A DNA stretch of 64,000 bases, from the NCBI GenBank assembly GCA_050084985.1, contig JBITNC010000001.1, forward strand, positions 13,516,001 through 13,580,000, written 5' to 3'. Of the stretch, positions 35,134 through 47,299 are shown in pieces; the first letter of the stretch is position 1, and each line of letters begins with the position of its first letter. A model generated the notes under the pieces. The model was given only the letters and a program-made list of their open reading frames with translations, searched no databases and was not told the DNA's origin. Origin of the DNA: Nageia nagi (taxonomy: Eukaryota > Pinophyta). The position numbers and the translations under genes are program-made.

Positions 35134-35797
35134 GTTATTCAAATAATATTGTGTTAAATAACATCTCTACTCGTTGCTATTGGTTACAAGTAGAAGAATA
35201 TTTTAAGAAATATATATTTGATGTAATAGTTGCTTTTTACTATATAAATAAAGGTATTTATAACAAAAATCATGTATCCAACTAACATATGGTTACTCAG
35301 TGTTGTATGTATAAACATTGAATCCTTTTTTTTGTTATGATCTGGTGTGTATTGAAGTATATTATAGCTTCATAATACCTTGTTAAAAATGCTTCATACT
35401 AGTATGATCAATACTTAAAGCCTACTTAATCTTGTTTATAAAGTTAACATTGCACATATATATATATGTTAAGGTTCATATTCATTAATATTTAAATAAA
35501 TATCTTGAATTGATTGATGATAATCTTATGGATTAAGCAATCAATGATTAAGTATTCTACATTCTTTATAGAGACTTAAATACTAATGCAAAATGGAAAT
35601 ATATAAAAACTTTATGTAATAATAAATTGATGCAATATAAATTGATGGATTATTTTCCATTTTATGAAGTTATGTTATATTTTTGTTGAGAAGTTATATC
35701 CATATTTATGGATATTTGAAAAGATAATACCAATCTATTTCCATATATGAAAAAATTTATTCCTCTTTATGTTCTTTGCTAAATAGTTCTCATAGAT

Positions 35798-36020
35798 GGA
35801 GTGGTTAAAAAGGTTCAACCTTATCCATGATTGCCAAGTATTGGAGTGGTTAAAAAATTTCTACCTTATCCATGATTGCAAAGTATTGGAGTGTTTAAAA
35901 AGGTTCAATCTTCTCCATGATTGCCAAGTATTTAAGTGGTTAAAAAGTTCAACCTTCTTCATGATTGGTAAGTGTTGGAGGGCTTAAAAAGGTTTTCCCT
36001 TATTCCACATTGCAATATTT
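35798..36020 (+). repeat. 45-bp tandem repeat in D
   Basis: Five units start near 35798, 35843, 35888, 35933 and 35978, each with 'ggagtggttaaaaaggttc' or a close variant. The period is a multiple of three, so one frame reads a 15-residue repeat (EWLKRFNLIHDCQVL). The same repeat occurs inverted in B at 40215-40590. Confidence 0.85.
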
Positions 36021-37760
36021 TTTCTTTGATGAAAAATTGAATCCATGTTATTGGATTAACTCTACATTATTCCATCATATACATCTTGACTAGTATCATG
36101 ATTAAGATGGCATATTTTTATGATTAATGGCTTGTACATATTGACTAGGTAGCATAATCAAGTTGGAATTTTCTTTATCCAAGTTATAGTATTATTGTTA
36201 GAGACCCTAAACCTCTAATTCAACATGTTTATAAATGGATAAAAATATATGCATATTTATATGGCATTTGGTACTTGCAAACTATGCTTCTTGACTACTA
36301 GTATGCTCAAGATGATACTTACTGTTATACATCGTGACTAGTGGATTGATCAAATTGGCAATTATGTTAAACCTTATTTGACTATTGCCTTAATGACCAT
36401 AATCCTTGACTTAATTTGTTGATATAAATAAAAATATTATTAGAGATTGCCTTCATATGTTTTCTAACAAATATTGGCTACTTACATAAAGGTGTGTGGT
36501 GAACACCTATTTCTGTAAATTTAATAAAGTAATTTTTCAACAATTGTTCATCACTTATAATTGACATTATCTTTGACACAAAATAATTAGAACCTTGGAG
36601 AAAATAAAAAGAAACAAAGAATGATGCACTCATGAAGAAGAATAAATTTTTACAATATTATCATGTTGAATGATATTAAAAATATGTAAGTTTTCTATTT
36701 GATTCTTTGCTAAGTCTCTTGTATGAGGTAAACAATAGCTAGCTATAAAACTATTCCTAAGATATTAGAGCATTTTCTAACTAACCCTACCTATAAATAA
36801 AATCCTAAGCCATTTTATGTGGTTGATTTCCTTCATTTATAAAATGATCAAATCATGACAACTAAGTCTACCAAAATGGATTATGCCCTTAATTGATATT
36901 TACCAAAAATATTTGTTGGTCCTACTCAATAAGTTGCACTAAGACTTACAATCTCCCTTCATCCCTTATATTTCTCATGCACCTTTATTTACAATCTACC
37001 CCATTAACTTACCATTGACAAATGTTGGTTACCCCTAATACATATGATATTGTTTCATTTCATGGATGCGTACTTGCATTAAGACAAGCATTTTCTATGA
37101 TCTTATTATTTACTTCATTATTCTAATGAAGTTTCCCTCAAGGGGGAGAATTATTACTATATGATGTCAACTTCTTATGAAAGAATATATGAAAATATAT
37201 AATTTATTAGGATGGTAAAATTAACCTTAAGTACTATATTATATGATATCATTTCTTTATATGAAAGCATATATGAACCTATATAATTCCTTAGGATGGT
37301 AAATTTGACCTTAATGAGGAGTGGAGTATGAATGAATACTTCATCTTTAACTATTTCAAAGATATTTTATATTATTTATGATGTAGATCATTTTTATATG
37401 ACTATATACTTTCTTAGGCTTGGCATTTTCTTGACTTATTGTGCATCTAACTGATCTTGTTATGAGCTACTTGTAGCTTGCAAATTTCTTCTAGATATTG
37501 TAAGTTACTTATTTCGGGTATGCAAGCTCATGGAGGCTAATCATATCAACATGTTGAATGACTACTACTTGTATATTAAAACCATTTATGGTTGATGGAT
37601 TTATATTATAAACCATTTGTTTAAATGGTTAAGTATTTGAGCCTTGTAGAACTATCTCAATTCTATGTTCTCAAGTTCTCATCTCCAATTATATTTTCTA
37701 TGGAGATGAACTCCCTTGTACTCTCTTACATTCTTTTCTTCTTACTTTCTTAATATTACA
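36021..37760. other. D interior, last part, no recognisable gene
   Basis: This holds scattered 'cttgactagtgg' phrases (about 36080-36400) that have inverted counterparts in B at 39640-40090. A CTCAAGGGGGAG tract near 37139-37150 looks like a second polypurine tract 0.6 kb before the real one. No coding frame stands out. Confidence 0.45.
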
Positions 37761-37771
37761 TTAAGGGGGAG
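37761..37771 (+). other. D polypurine tract
   Basis: TTAAGGGGGAG abuts the 3' LTR. Confidence 0.85.
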
Positions 37772-38278
37772 TGTTAGAATATATAATGTATTATTATGTA
37801 AGTTAGTATTTATATGGTATCTAAGTATTAATAATTTTTCTATGTAATTCCCTATTTCATCACTAAATACCTAAAAGTGGTAAAATAATGGAAGAATTTA
37901 ACTTCACTCAAAAATGATACTTATTCATGCTAACCCCATGTAAACATTGGGTTAAAATATGAGTTAAAGAGAGATTCTCACCTATAAATAGAGGGATTGG
38001 GATTGTTGTAATACACACTTGTAGAAATCACTCTCATGCTTGTAGTATGAGGAGAGCTTGATCTTGTAGGAAGCTTAAAATGCTTCTAGTTCTAGAGAGA
38101 GAGTTCTTGAGATAATAGAAATTTAAGATGGTTTAGGTGGATGTACTCCCTTAGTTGGAGGAACCACTATATATGTTTGTGTTCTTTTGTGTGAATGATC
38201 TATGTGTTCTTAAGATTAGTGAAAGATTTAATCCAAGTTGATCTTGGGTGGAGATACATAATTACTTCATCTCCTTCA
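37772..38278 (+). repeat. D 3' LTR
   Basis: About 507 bp, starting TGTTAGAATATATAATG and ending CTCCTTCA. TATAAATAG is near 37983. ATAAC follows. Confidence 0.9.
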
Positions 38279-38283
38279 ATAAC

Positions 38284-38599
38284 TTCATTTTATTATTATT
38301 TTTATAGCCTTTATATATGCAAGTTGATATGAAGTTGACACCATTTAAGAGTAATTTCTCCCCCTTGAGGATAAATTCATCTAAATAAAGGCTTAAATAA
38401 ATTAGCAAAGGTGATTAAATTATCCATATGTCAATACACATATCATTTAACATGCTTATCTTAATGTAATTAGTCATCCATTACATTAAGTCAATATCAT
38501 ACTTATTTAAGTGCACTGATGCACATAAGATCTAATAACAAGGCTTAAATGCAATTGATTTCACTATTGTATATATAACATATGAACTAATTTAACACC
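38284..38599 (-). other. B interior next to D, no gene
   Basis: The reverse complement resembles D near 37130-37190, including a CTCAAGGGGGAG tract (38355-38366) and the following 'tgtcaacttc'. This is the PPT-proximal region of the family. Confidence 0.5.
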
Positions 38600-39230
38600 C
38601 AAGAATTAGATTTTAGTTACCAAACCTTATTTATAACTACTAAGTCTTCTCTTTTATTAACATCTTGGAATAGAAGGAGCTCAAGTAGTGACATGTAGCC
38701 TCGCCTCAGAGTCTCTAACTCATTTCTTAACTCTTGTATGCATTTAAGAAGCATTTCTCACTCAACTATGAGCTCATTTCACTCTTTATAAATCATGTTA
38801 AATACTTTATCTCCCACTACCTTTTGCCTCTTAAACATTTCACATCATAAGTAAGGTTCACTTACATACTTATTGGTGCATGCCATTAATAAAGAATTGG
38901 CTAAATCTCTTAGTTACAATGCCTCTCTACCCAATGATGAACCTTCCCCACTATTACTTTGTACTCATTCTCCTACATCCCCTTCATTTGGAGAGTACCC
39001 TAAGTGAGCTAGGATCTCATTCACCATAACTAGAATTATACCATTTAGTTCATATATCGATAGTTATTTATAGAGTATTCATGACTTTGTAAAGAGTAAG
39101 TGCCACCAGATCTTTTAATTGAGTTATTCACACTATCGTATATGACATTTATTAAAGCAATATCATGTATTTGATCATGGTAGCATCAATAAGTGATGAA
39201 CAACTTTCAAAAAATTTCTTGATCGAATTT
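38600..39230 (-). pseudogene. B fossil ORF: coiled-coil protein related to the D remnant
   Basis: Read on the minus strand in neighbouring frames, this gives coherent protein-like sequence: NSIKRSGGTYSLQSHEYS, then MVNEILAHLGYSPNEGD, GEGSSLGREAL, EMFKRQKVVGDKVFNMIYKE and ECIQELRNELETL-like coil. Shared order with D: A-H-x-G-Y, GEGSS, C-x-MFK, KER/N and a Leu-rich coil. Many of its stops are TGA where Arg is expected from the coil pattern, consistent with CGA to TGA decay. At least two frame shifts are present. Function unknown. Confidence 0.45.
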
Positions 39231-39639
39231 TTAGAAATAAGTGTTCATCAAAAGAATCATATAACCATACATAATCATTAATGTGCTAAAAATCATAATC
39301 TAACCAAAGGTTATGGAAATTACCAAGAATAATTTTCTTGCCATCAATAAATTAAGGCATCTATTCTTATCACTAAGGTAATGATTCATGTCATCTAGGA
39401 AATAATTTCATGTCATCATTAAATTAGGAAATAATATTAATTTCCAACTTGACCATACCATTAGTTAATATATAATGCATAATCATAAGATCAAAAAGTC
39501 ATCTCTAGATTCATGCATTCTTATCCTTTTTGAAGTGGAGTTTTAAGGTATCCATTAATACTAATATAATTTGGATGAAAAATAAATCACAAAATACTAT
39601 CTTGATTTTATCACTTAATCAAGATTTACAACTTATAAG

Positions 39640-40090
39640 TCATAAATGTGAACTTAACTATGTTATCTAGTCAAACCATAGGCAATAAATGCCAACTTGA
39701 CTATACCACCTAGTCAAGATTTATGAGCCATAGGCCATACATGCCAACTTGACTAACCACCTAGTCAAGATTTATGAGCCATAGGCCACACATACCAACT
39801 TGACTATAACACCTAGTTAAGATTTACGAGTCATAGGCCATAAATAATAACTTTACTATACCACTTAGTCATGATTTTTGAGTCATATGCCACAAATACT
39901 AACTTGACTATACCATCTATTCAAGAATTATGATTCATAGACCATTTTATACCAACCTAACTATACCACCTAGTCAAGATTTATGATTCATAGGCCACAA
40001 ATACCAACTTGACTATACCACCTACTCAATATTTTTAAATCATAGGCCACAAATATCACTTAGTCAATATGCACAAGCCACAAGATACTA
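39640..40090 (-). repeat. Tandem repeat of about 60 bp in B
   Basis: About seven or eight units carry 'gactataccacctagtcaa' and 'cataggccacaaatacc' phrases. Related inverted phrases are scattered in D at 34.06-34.2 and 36.08-36.4 kb. Confidence 0.75.
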
Positions 40091-40214
40091 CCTTTACTAA
40101 CATAGTTCAATTTCCATCAATTGATAAACATACTTCTCAACAATATCAATTCATAATAGATAAACTTCTCAAAAAATGGAAATAATATGACATAATTAGA
40201 AAAATTGTAATTTT

Positions 40215-40590
40215 GGAGGAGGGAAAACCTTTTTAACCACTCTAACAATTTTCAATCATGGATAATGGTGAACCTTTTTAACCACTCCATCAATTTGTAA
40301 TCATGAATAAGGGAAAATATTTTTAACCACTCCATCATTTTGTAACTTTAGAGAAGGGTGAACCTTTTTAACCACTCCAACAGTTTGCAACTTTGGAGAA
40401 GGGTGAACCATTTTAACCACTCCAATAGTTTGATATTTTTAACCACTCCAATAGTTTGCATTTTTGGAGAAGGATGAACCTTTTTAAACACTCCAATAGT
40501 TTTCATTTTTAGAGAAGGGTGAACCTTTTTAACCACTCTATTAATTTGTAGTCATAGAGAAAGGCAAACTTTTTTAACCACTCCATCTAC
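40215..40590 (-). repeat. 45-bp tandem repeat in B
   Basis: About nine units carry 'aacctttttaaccactcc', the reverse complement of the D repeat at 35798-36020. One minus-strand frame reads LEWLKRFTLLQSCK-type 15-residue units. Confidence 0.85.
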
Positions 40591-43500
40591 TACAACTTGC
40601 AAATAATCCATTAACATGGATATAACTTCTCAAAATGGAAGTAAGTAGTTCACTATAAGTCATCATAAAGATACCAAGTCAATACTTATAGTCATTTATT
40701 GTATCCACAATACAACAACCCTTCTAAGGATGAAGTAATCATTTTAAGAATTCATACTTTAATCCTTCTTTAGGATAACTTTACCAACCTAAATGATTAG
40801 GGTTTAAATAAAAATATCAATGAATTTTTATTTTTATGAAGAACAAATGTAAATTCCCATCCAAAATTTACTCTTTGATAAAAATATGCTTATATTTTAA
40901 AGTATGCTTTGTTATGAAGTTAATAATACTCCCCCTTAAGAGTAACTTCATTAATATTTGTAACATATTACTAAGCTCTACAAATGTAGAGAGGAATGTA
41001 CACTTCCCTAAGGTACTCATACACTTCCTTTTCAAGCAAAAGTAATCAACATTGTATCAACATACCAAGGTTTCTTAATCAAACAATACTTCTTCCATAC
41101 ATTAATGGTGTTAAAAAATAAGACAATCAAATCAATAACAACCAATAAGAATTCATTATCACACTAATCAATGGTGATATATGATCAAATAGTATCATCA
41201 ATAACTTAAATATGTAGAAATTTCTTAAACTTTCTACTCCAATAAGGATATCAACCAATTTTCAAAAATGTGCACAACCATTCAAATTTGCAAAAATTTC
41301 ACAAAATTTCCACTCCAATAAGGATATCAACAATTATGCACACACCATAAAATTTTGAGAATCAATGTCCACCATCATTCAAGTTTGAAAAAATTTTACA
41401 AACTTTTTACTCCAATAATATGTATACACCAAAAAAATTGAGTATTAATGTGCACCATCATTCAAGTTTGGAAAAAGTTTATAAACTTTCCACTCCAACA
41501 AGAATGTGTCCACAAAAAACTTTTCATGCAACCTAAGATAAAAAAATGTGCACAATGAATGAATGAGGATTGTGAGGTTTCAAGAAAGTTTACACAAACA
41601 TTTTACTTCAAATGATGTGCATAAAAAACATATTTTGGAAGTTAAAAATACTTTCATTTTAACCAACAATATAAAATAACAAATATATATATATATAATA
41701 TATATATATATATATAATATATATATAATTTAAAGATATCAATTAATAGTCCAATGCACATCTATAATAATCCTTAAATTGAAATATAGATTAATGTGCC
41801 ATAATGCAACCAATAAAGATAGTGCATAAGTTTGAAAAGATTAAATAAATTTTTATTTCAAATAATATGCATATCCAAGCACACTAAATTTTCATCCAAC
41901 CAAGGACATTAGCAATGTACATAATCATAAAGTTCAAAAAATTTCAAAAAATATGCATATCTAATCACACTAAATTTTCATCCAAGGAAAAAATGTGCAC
42001 AATCGTAAAATTTTCACAAAGTTTTAATTTTAAACAATATATATATCCCAATATCATAACTTTCAAATTAGAACAACTTTCTCAAAAGTCCACATTCTTA
42101 AAAAAAATTGCAAGTTGATCAAATTGTTAAGTAAATCAAGTAACCAATCAAATTTTCCAATCAACACCAAAGCATGTCAAATTGAACCAATTTGTAAAGA
42201 AAAATCAACCAACATGTTCATTGTTGCAATTATAAGGCTCGTATAACTTTGTGCAACTAAAAATAAGTTGTAAATTGTAATTTGAACTTGTAATCACATT
42301 ACAATTTGTAGTTTGTAAGTTAGTAACTTTATAATTTGAAAGTTAGTAACTTTGTTTGTTCATTGTGTTAGTAGCTTGTACTTACACTTATTAACTTCAT
42401 TTTAGGTTAATCTAATCTATAATTGTTGGTTAGTACACTTTACCTTAAGTTTGAGCATGTATCCATTGTATTTAACCACTAAAAAAGGAACAACCACATG
42501 ATAAGGGGTTAGTAATTTCTTGGCTAGTAGTTATTTTGCATGGGAAAGCTTTAAAGGATAGTAAAACATGCTCTAACACAAAATTACTATCTCAAGAGGT
42601 AACACACAAACTAATTTAAGGGAAGTACAACTCTAGAGGATGAGCCATATCTATGGTCATCAACTCATTTGGTTGAGTTGTGAGATGATTGTGAAGAAGT
42701 CTCATAGTACGGTTTATTTGCTCTATAATTATTGACCATTTATTTGAATTGACTTCTTCTTCTCTCTTCTTTACCTTCTTCCAAATTCGATCCTTACTTT
42801 TTTTTATCACCTTCATTCTCGTAATAAGGTGCCTTATTTTCCTATGCTTAGAAAATATTATGGAATGATACTATTTGCAATTACAAAGATATGGTTAGAG
42901 TAACTTTTTCATAAATTAATATATTTTTCAAAGGTAAATATTTATCATCAAGTAGATGAATATATCTACATCCCATAATGGTGACATCATAAGAGGTTGC
43001 ATTTACCATTTTACAAAAAAAAATAATCGTAAACTTTTGCAAAAAAAAAAGGTTTGCAATATATTTAATACATTTAATTTTTAACATAATTATATATTGT
43101 AAAAAAGTGTTATGCCTTCCAAATTTTTCAATTTCCTAAAAATTGATCTAAATGTGTCAACTATTTCAAGTTAATTTTGGTTTAATAATTTGTAAAAATT
43201 GTTGCATTGATCAAAACTATGTACAAGAAAATTACTATAAGATTATCATCATAATTTTTTAATCTATCAAATGTATACAAAATTTATAATTACCATCATA
43301 ATTTACCCAATGGGTTAAGTAATCTATCCAAGACAAAAATGACATATTTTCCAACTTAATGTAAAGCAAAAATTTATTACTTAAAAAAATTACTATATTT
43401 GCAACATTTGATAAAAAGTTATTTAAATCAAGATTTATTTTTATAAAAATTAGCAGAGAATACCCACTTGATTTAAAGTTTCTTAAAAATAAATTATTTC

Positions 43501-43659
43501 CAACTATACTTGGCATTAAATATAAAGTTCGTATGATTAAATTCCATATATCATAAATAATTAAAGATGGGCACTCATTAACATTTTATGCTATGCCCAT
43601 ATCTCTTTATGAAAAATGAATTTTTTTCTTTAAAAAATAATTAAAATTTATTAAACAAT
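40591..43659 (-). other. B interior, no recognisable gene
   Basis: This is AT-rich with many short direct phrases such as 'ttccactccaataaggatatcaac' (around 41235 and 41310). 41760-42020 resembles the first 300 bp of the window in element A. It includes an AT microsatellite (41682-41729). Open frames here (such as 42816-42616) lack recognisable features. Confidence 0.45.
41682..41729. repeat. (AT)n microsatellite with AAT interruptions
   Basis: A simple run of AT dinucleotides with two 'taata' interruptions. Confidence 0.9.
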
Positions 43660-43817
43660 AGAGGTTGGGTGACCTTTGCAACCCTGTTGGGTGACCTGCA
43701 TGACCCCCTCAAGATAACACATGCAACCCCCATTGGGAGACTCCCATAGCCTCGTTAGGTGGCCTATGTAGCCCCTATTAGGCAGCTCATGTGGCCCCTT
43801 TAGGCTAGCCTATGTGG
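43660..43817 (-). repeat. Degenerate 23-bp tandem array, left half, broken by K
   Basis: Six or so units of 22-23 bp carry 'ccctNttggGtgacctgcatg'-type phrases. The array resumes on the other side of K at 48761-48917, so K inserted into it. Confidence 0.75.
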
Positions 43818-44339
43818 TGAAGTTTATAGTAATAAATAATAATACAAAAAAAAAACTCATATAATCATCAAACATTCAACATTGCAATGAACAAAATGAA
43901 ATTGTGATAGATTTGATGTTATATTGTAGAAATATTACTGTGACATTTTTCAAATAATTGGTATTATAGAATTGGATGTAATGTAACTTACAAGTTACAT
44001 GAATCCAATCCATAATCCAACCTAAAATTAATTTGGAACACTTATTTATACATCTCAATGCTAACCAAATGAAAATAAAAATTAAATATAAAGTATGAGA
44101 AAATGAGGAAAAACTACTTAGTAGTTTGCTCAAAATTGCCTGGAACTGACAGGATGAAATGAGATCTCATTTCAAGTCAAACATGTTGGTTGGGTGTGTT
44201 TCTACAAAATGCAAGCATGTTTCCCAAACGTGGTAACATTTCATCTCCAAACATGGTGGGGGGTTATGTTTTGTTAGTAAGTGTGAAATTTGACTTTTGG
44301 AGCTCAAATTTTGGATCTTGACAAGGTCGATTTGCAACA
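43818..44339 (-). repeat. K 3' LTR
   Basis: About 522 bp, matching 48327-48756 but longer, with extra AT-rich sequence near its left end and middle. Confidence 0.85.
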
Positions 44340-44352
44340 TCCTCCCCCTTGA
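44340..44352 (-). other. K polypurine tract
   Basis: The minus strand TCAAGGGGGAGGA abuts the 3' LTR. Confidence 0.8.
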
Positions 44353-44392
44353 TGATGAGAGGGTTGATAATTAGGTCTCTCAACATCAAAAA

Positions 44393-45460
44393 TTAAGCTT
44401 TAACAACTTGTTTTGTGAATATATCAATAATTTGGTATTTTGTAGAGAAGTAATGGATGCCCAAATATACTATACCATGAACATACCTTAGGATTCTCTT
44501 GGTTGCTTTCAAGTGTAAGCAACAAGGATCAGCCATGTACCTATAACAAAGAGATACATCATAGCATATATCTAGCCTTGTGTTACAAAGGAACATTAAA
44601 CTTCCTACAATGCTTCTATAATCCATTTTATTCACTTTTTCAGCCCCATCATCTAAACATAAAGCTCTCCATGTGCAATTGGAGTAGCTACGGGTTTACA
44701 TTCACTCATGCTAAAAATATTTAACATCTCTCTAGCATATTTGGCTTGGAAAATAAATATCTCATCATGTGTTTGATGTAATTCCATGCCCAATAAGTAA
44801 CTCATCAAACCAAGATCAGTCATATCAAATTCCTTTTTCATCTCAACTTTAAAATAATCACACAATTAAGAACTACTTCCCATGAACAAAAAATCATCTA
44901 CATACATGCAAATAAGTAGAATTTCAATACCTTGCTTCTTATGGTACAAAGAGTGCTCACTCTTGCTTCTTTGAAAACCACACTTGAGAAATTAGTCATT
45001 GATTCTTGTGTACCAAGCTCTTAGAGCTTGCTTTAGCCCATATAATACCTTTTTCAATCTATAGACCTGATATGCTTTTCCTTGAACCTCAAAACCTTGA
45101 GGTTGTGCCACATATACCTCTTCTTTAAGATAGTTATTAAGGAATGCACTCTTCACACCCATGTGATGCATATTCCAATGCTTTTGGGTAGTAAATGAAA
45201 GCACCATTCAAATTGTTTCTTACCTTGTAACAAGAGAAAAATTCTCCTCATAATCTATGCCATACTTTTGTGTGAACCCTTTTGCAACCAACCATGCTTT
45301 GTACCTTTCAATGGAACATTCACTATTCCTATTGATCTTGTAGATCCATTTGCATGTAATGTATTTCCTATTTTGAGGTAGCTCACATAACTCCCATGTG
45401 TCATTCTTGATAATGGAAGATATCTCTTTATTTCATAGCCTTCATCCAAACTTTGTTAGA
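44393..45460 (-). pseudogene. pol: K reverse transcriptase and truncated RNase H (broken)
   Basis: RT pieces in order: KYNANGS-like start near 45330, then 45207-44992 with KSAFLNNYLKEEVYVAQPQGF and LKKVLYGLKQALRAWY. The first catalytic Asp of the DVKSAFL phrase is Gly here (MGVKSAFL). The palm YVDD survives at 44904-44893 in another frame. 44865-44653 holds FDMTDLGLMSYLLGMEL and AREMLNIFSMSECKPV. 44635-44393 runs from DYRSIVGSLMFLCNTR through RILRYVHG to YLGIHYF and then jumps directly to STKYQIIDIFTKQVVKA. The central RNase H, including its catalytic residues, is therefore deleted. Confidence 0.85.
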
Positions 45461-46058
45461 ACAAGCTTGTTTAAAATAAGAAGGCTAAAAATCATCAGTA
45501 ACTTTAAAAGAACTAGAAAATATCCTAACATTTGCAAATTTTATAGCCTTTACAAAGTAGAATCAAGCTCCTTATGTTGAATCCTTGTCAACCTTCTTGA
45601 AAAATTTTTGTCCAACATTTGAGAAGAGGGATGATCTTTTAACACTCATTTACCTTTTATTGACTAATTTACACTTGCACTTGGTGATGGAGGTGAAGAA
45701 GAACCATGTTGTGGACTTGAAGATCCCATTTGTGAAGAGGGATCAAATTTGGATTAAACTTGATTGTGTGAAACATCAATGGGCTGAACACTTTCTTTAT
45801 AATTTTAAGCATTCTCTTCAAACATACCATCATCAATAACTAACTTTTGGCATTTTTGAGACTTCCAACTTCCCCCTTCATCAAAAATGGCATCTTAGAC
45901 ACCACACCTTTGTGAGAAATTGGATTAAAAAATTGAAAATCTTTGGAGAGTTAACTAGATCCAATAAAAACACACTTCTAACTCTTAGCATAAAGCTTTT
46001 TTTCTATGCTCATCAATCACATGAACATAAGAAAGACAACTAAAAACTTTAAAATGTT

Positions 46059-46660
46059 TCACACTTGATTATGTCCAAGCCAACTCTCATAAAGAGTAAT
46101 ATTATCCAAACTCCTTGTATGACACCTATTTAAATTATAAATAGCATCTTGGATAGCTTCAACCCAATAAAAATTAATCAAACCTTTTGTGTATATCATA
46201 AACCTTACCATTTCAACCAAATTTTGGTTCTTTCTTTTAGCCACTCCATTTTGTTGGGGTGTGTAAGGTGAATTCAATTGCCTCTTAATACCAAAATCTC
46301 TACAAAACTTCAAGAAATCATTAGAGAAAAACAAACTACCATGATCAGTTCTTAAATACTTAATAGTATGCCCACTTTGATTCTCAACACCATCTTTGAA
46401 ATTCTTGAAGCACTCAAATGCCTCATATTTGTGTTTTAGAAAGTACAACCAACAATATCTAGAAAAATTATCAATAAATATGAGAAAATAAGAAGCTTTA
46501 CCCGTACTTTGTGTTTCCATTGGTCCATAAAGATCACTATACACCAATTATAGAAGAGATTGGGCCCTCCATGCTTCATTCTTTGGAAAATTACCCCTTT
46601 CATGCTTTCCAAGAGCACACCTTTCACACACTTTATTAGTATCTTGGACCTTTAGTAAAC
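46059..46660 (-). pseudogene. pol: K integrase core (mostly open, catalytic Glu lost)
   Basis: A 162-codon frame contains VYSDLYGPMETQSTG (first Asp), IDNFSRYCWLYFLKHK, YLRTDHGSLFFS (second Asp) and SPYTPQQNGVAKRKNQNL. In the last phrase Lys stands where copia integrases have the catalytic Glu. It continues with FYWVEAIQDAIYNLNRCHTRS. Upstream frames to about 46660 hold the end of the GAG-pre-integrase region (CERCALGKHERGN-like). The enzyme would insert cDNA into the genome; this copy is inactive by the Glu change and flanking stops. Confidence 0.85.
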
Positions 46661-46926
46661 CATAAACAAGTGGAGACAAAAGTTATAAAATCTAAAACTT
46701 TAAATGGCCAAACCTCAAATACCATAAATTAGCACTATCATCAATCCTCACATTAGAAAAACCTCCCCCTCGCTCCACAAAATTTATGGTAAAAAGCTTA
46801 TTTTTTATTCATTTTTACTATAGTGACCAGATTTTCATCTCTATTATTATCATAGATTTTGCACATTTTATCTTCAAAAACTAATTTGTAATTATTTTCT
46901 AGCATTTTTCTAATACTTAAAAGAGA

Positions 46927-47187
46927 TTATTTCAAATCAAGAGCAAAATAGATACTTTTTACCTTCATAGTACCTTTTTTAGTAGGAACCACCATGTCCA
47001 CCTTTTCAATCACCTCCAAAAGTTTCTCATCCCCAAGTTTGATGTTGGAACTAAAAGAATGATGAAGAGATGATAGAAACTCTTTCTTTTCAATCTTGTG
47101 ATGTGAACAACCACTATCAAGCACCCAAGTTTCATCCTCTTCTTCTTTTGAAAAAAGTGATTTGGCTCCATGATTTTCCTCTTGCAC
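46927..47187 (-). pseudogene. pol: K protease region
   Basis: The frame reads DETWVLDSGCSHHKIEKKEF, with the DSGCSHH signature of copia aspartic protease, then KLGDEKLLEVIEK and KVKSIYFALDLK. After 46927 stops accumulate. Confidence 0.8.
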
Positions 47188-47299
47188 AATAGAAAGAAAT
47201 AAGATATCTTCTTCATAGAAATCTTCTTCCCCATAATCTTTATAGGAATATTGTTTCCCATAATTGGATGATATATTATTTTGAGAGGCTTATTTTAAC

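Larger units (their letters stand above)
31969..38278 (+). mobile_element. Element D: plus-strand A-family (LARD-like) element nested in B
   Basis: LTRs at 31969-32480 and 37772-38278, a PBS and a PPT are all present. The flanks carry a perfect 5-bp duplication, ATAAC (31964-31968 and 38279-38283). With D removed, B's interior reads continuously across the site. D is related to B (PBS-proximal leader, PPT-proximal region, 45-bp repeats and fossil ORF all have counterparts in B), so one family member inserted into another in opposite orientation. No RT, RNase H or integrase is recognisable in the 5.3-kb interior. Confidence 0.85.
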
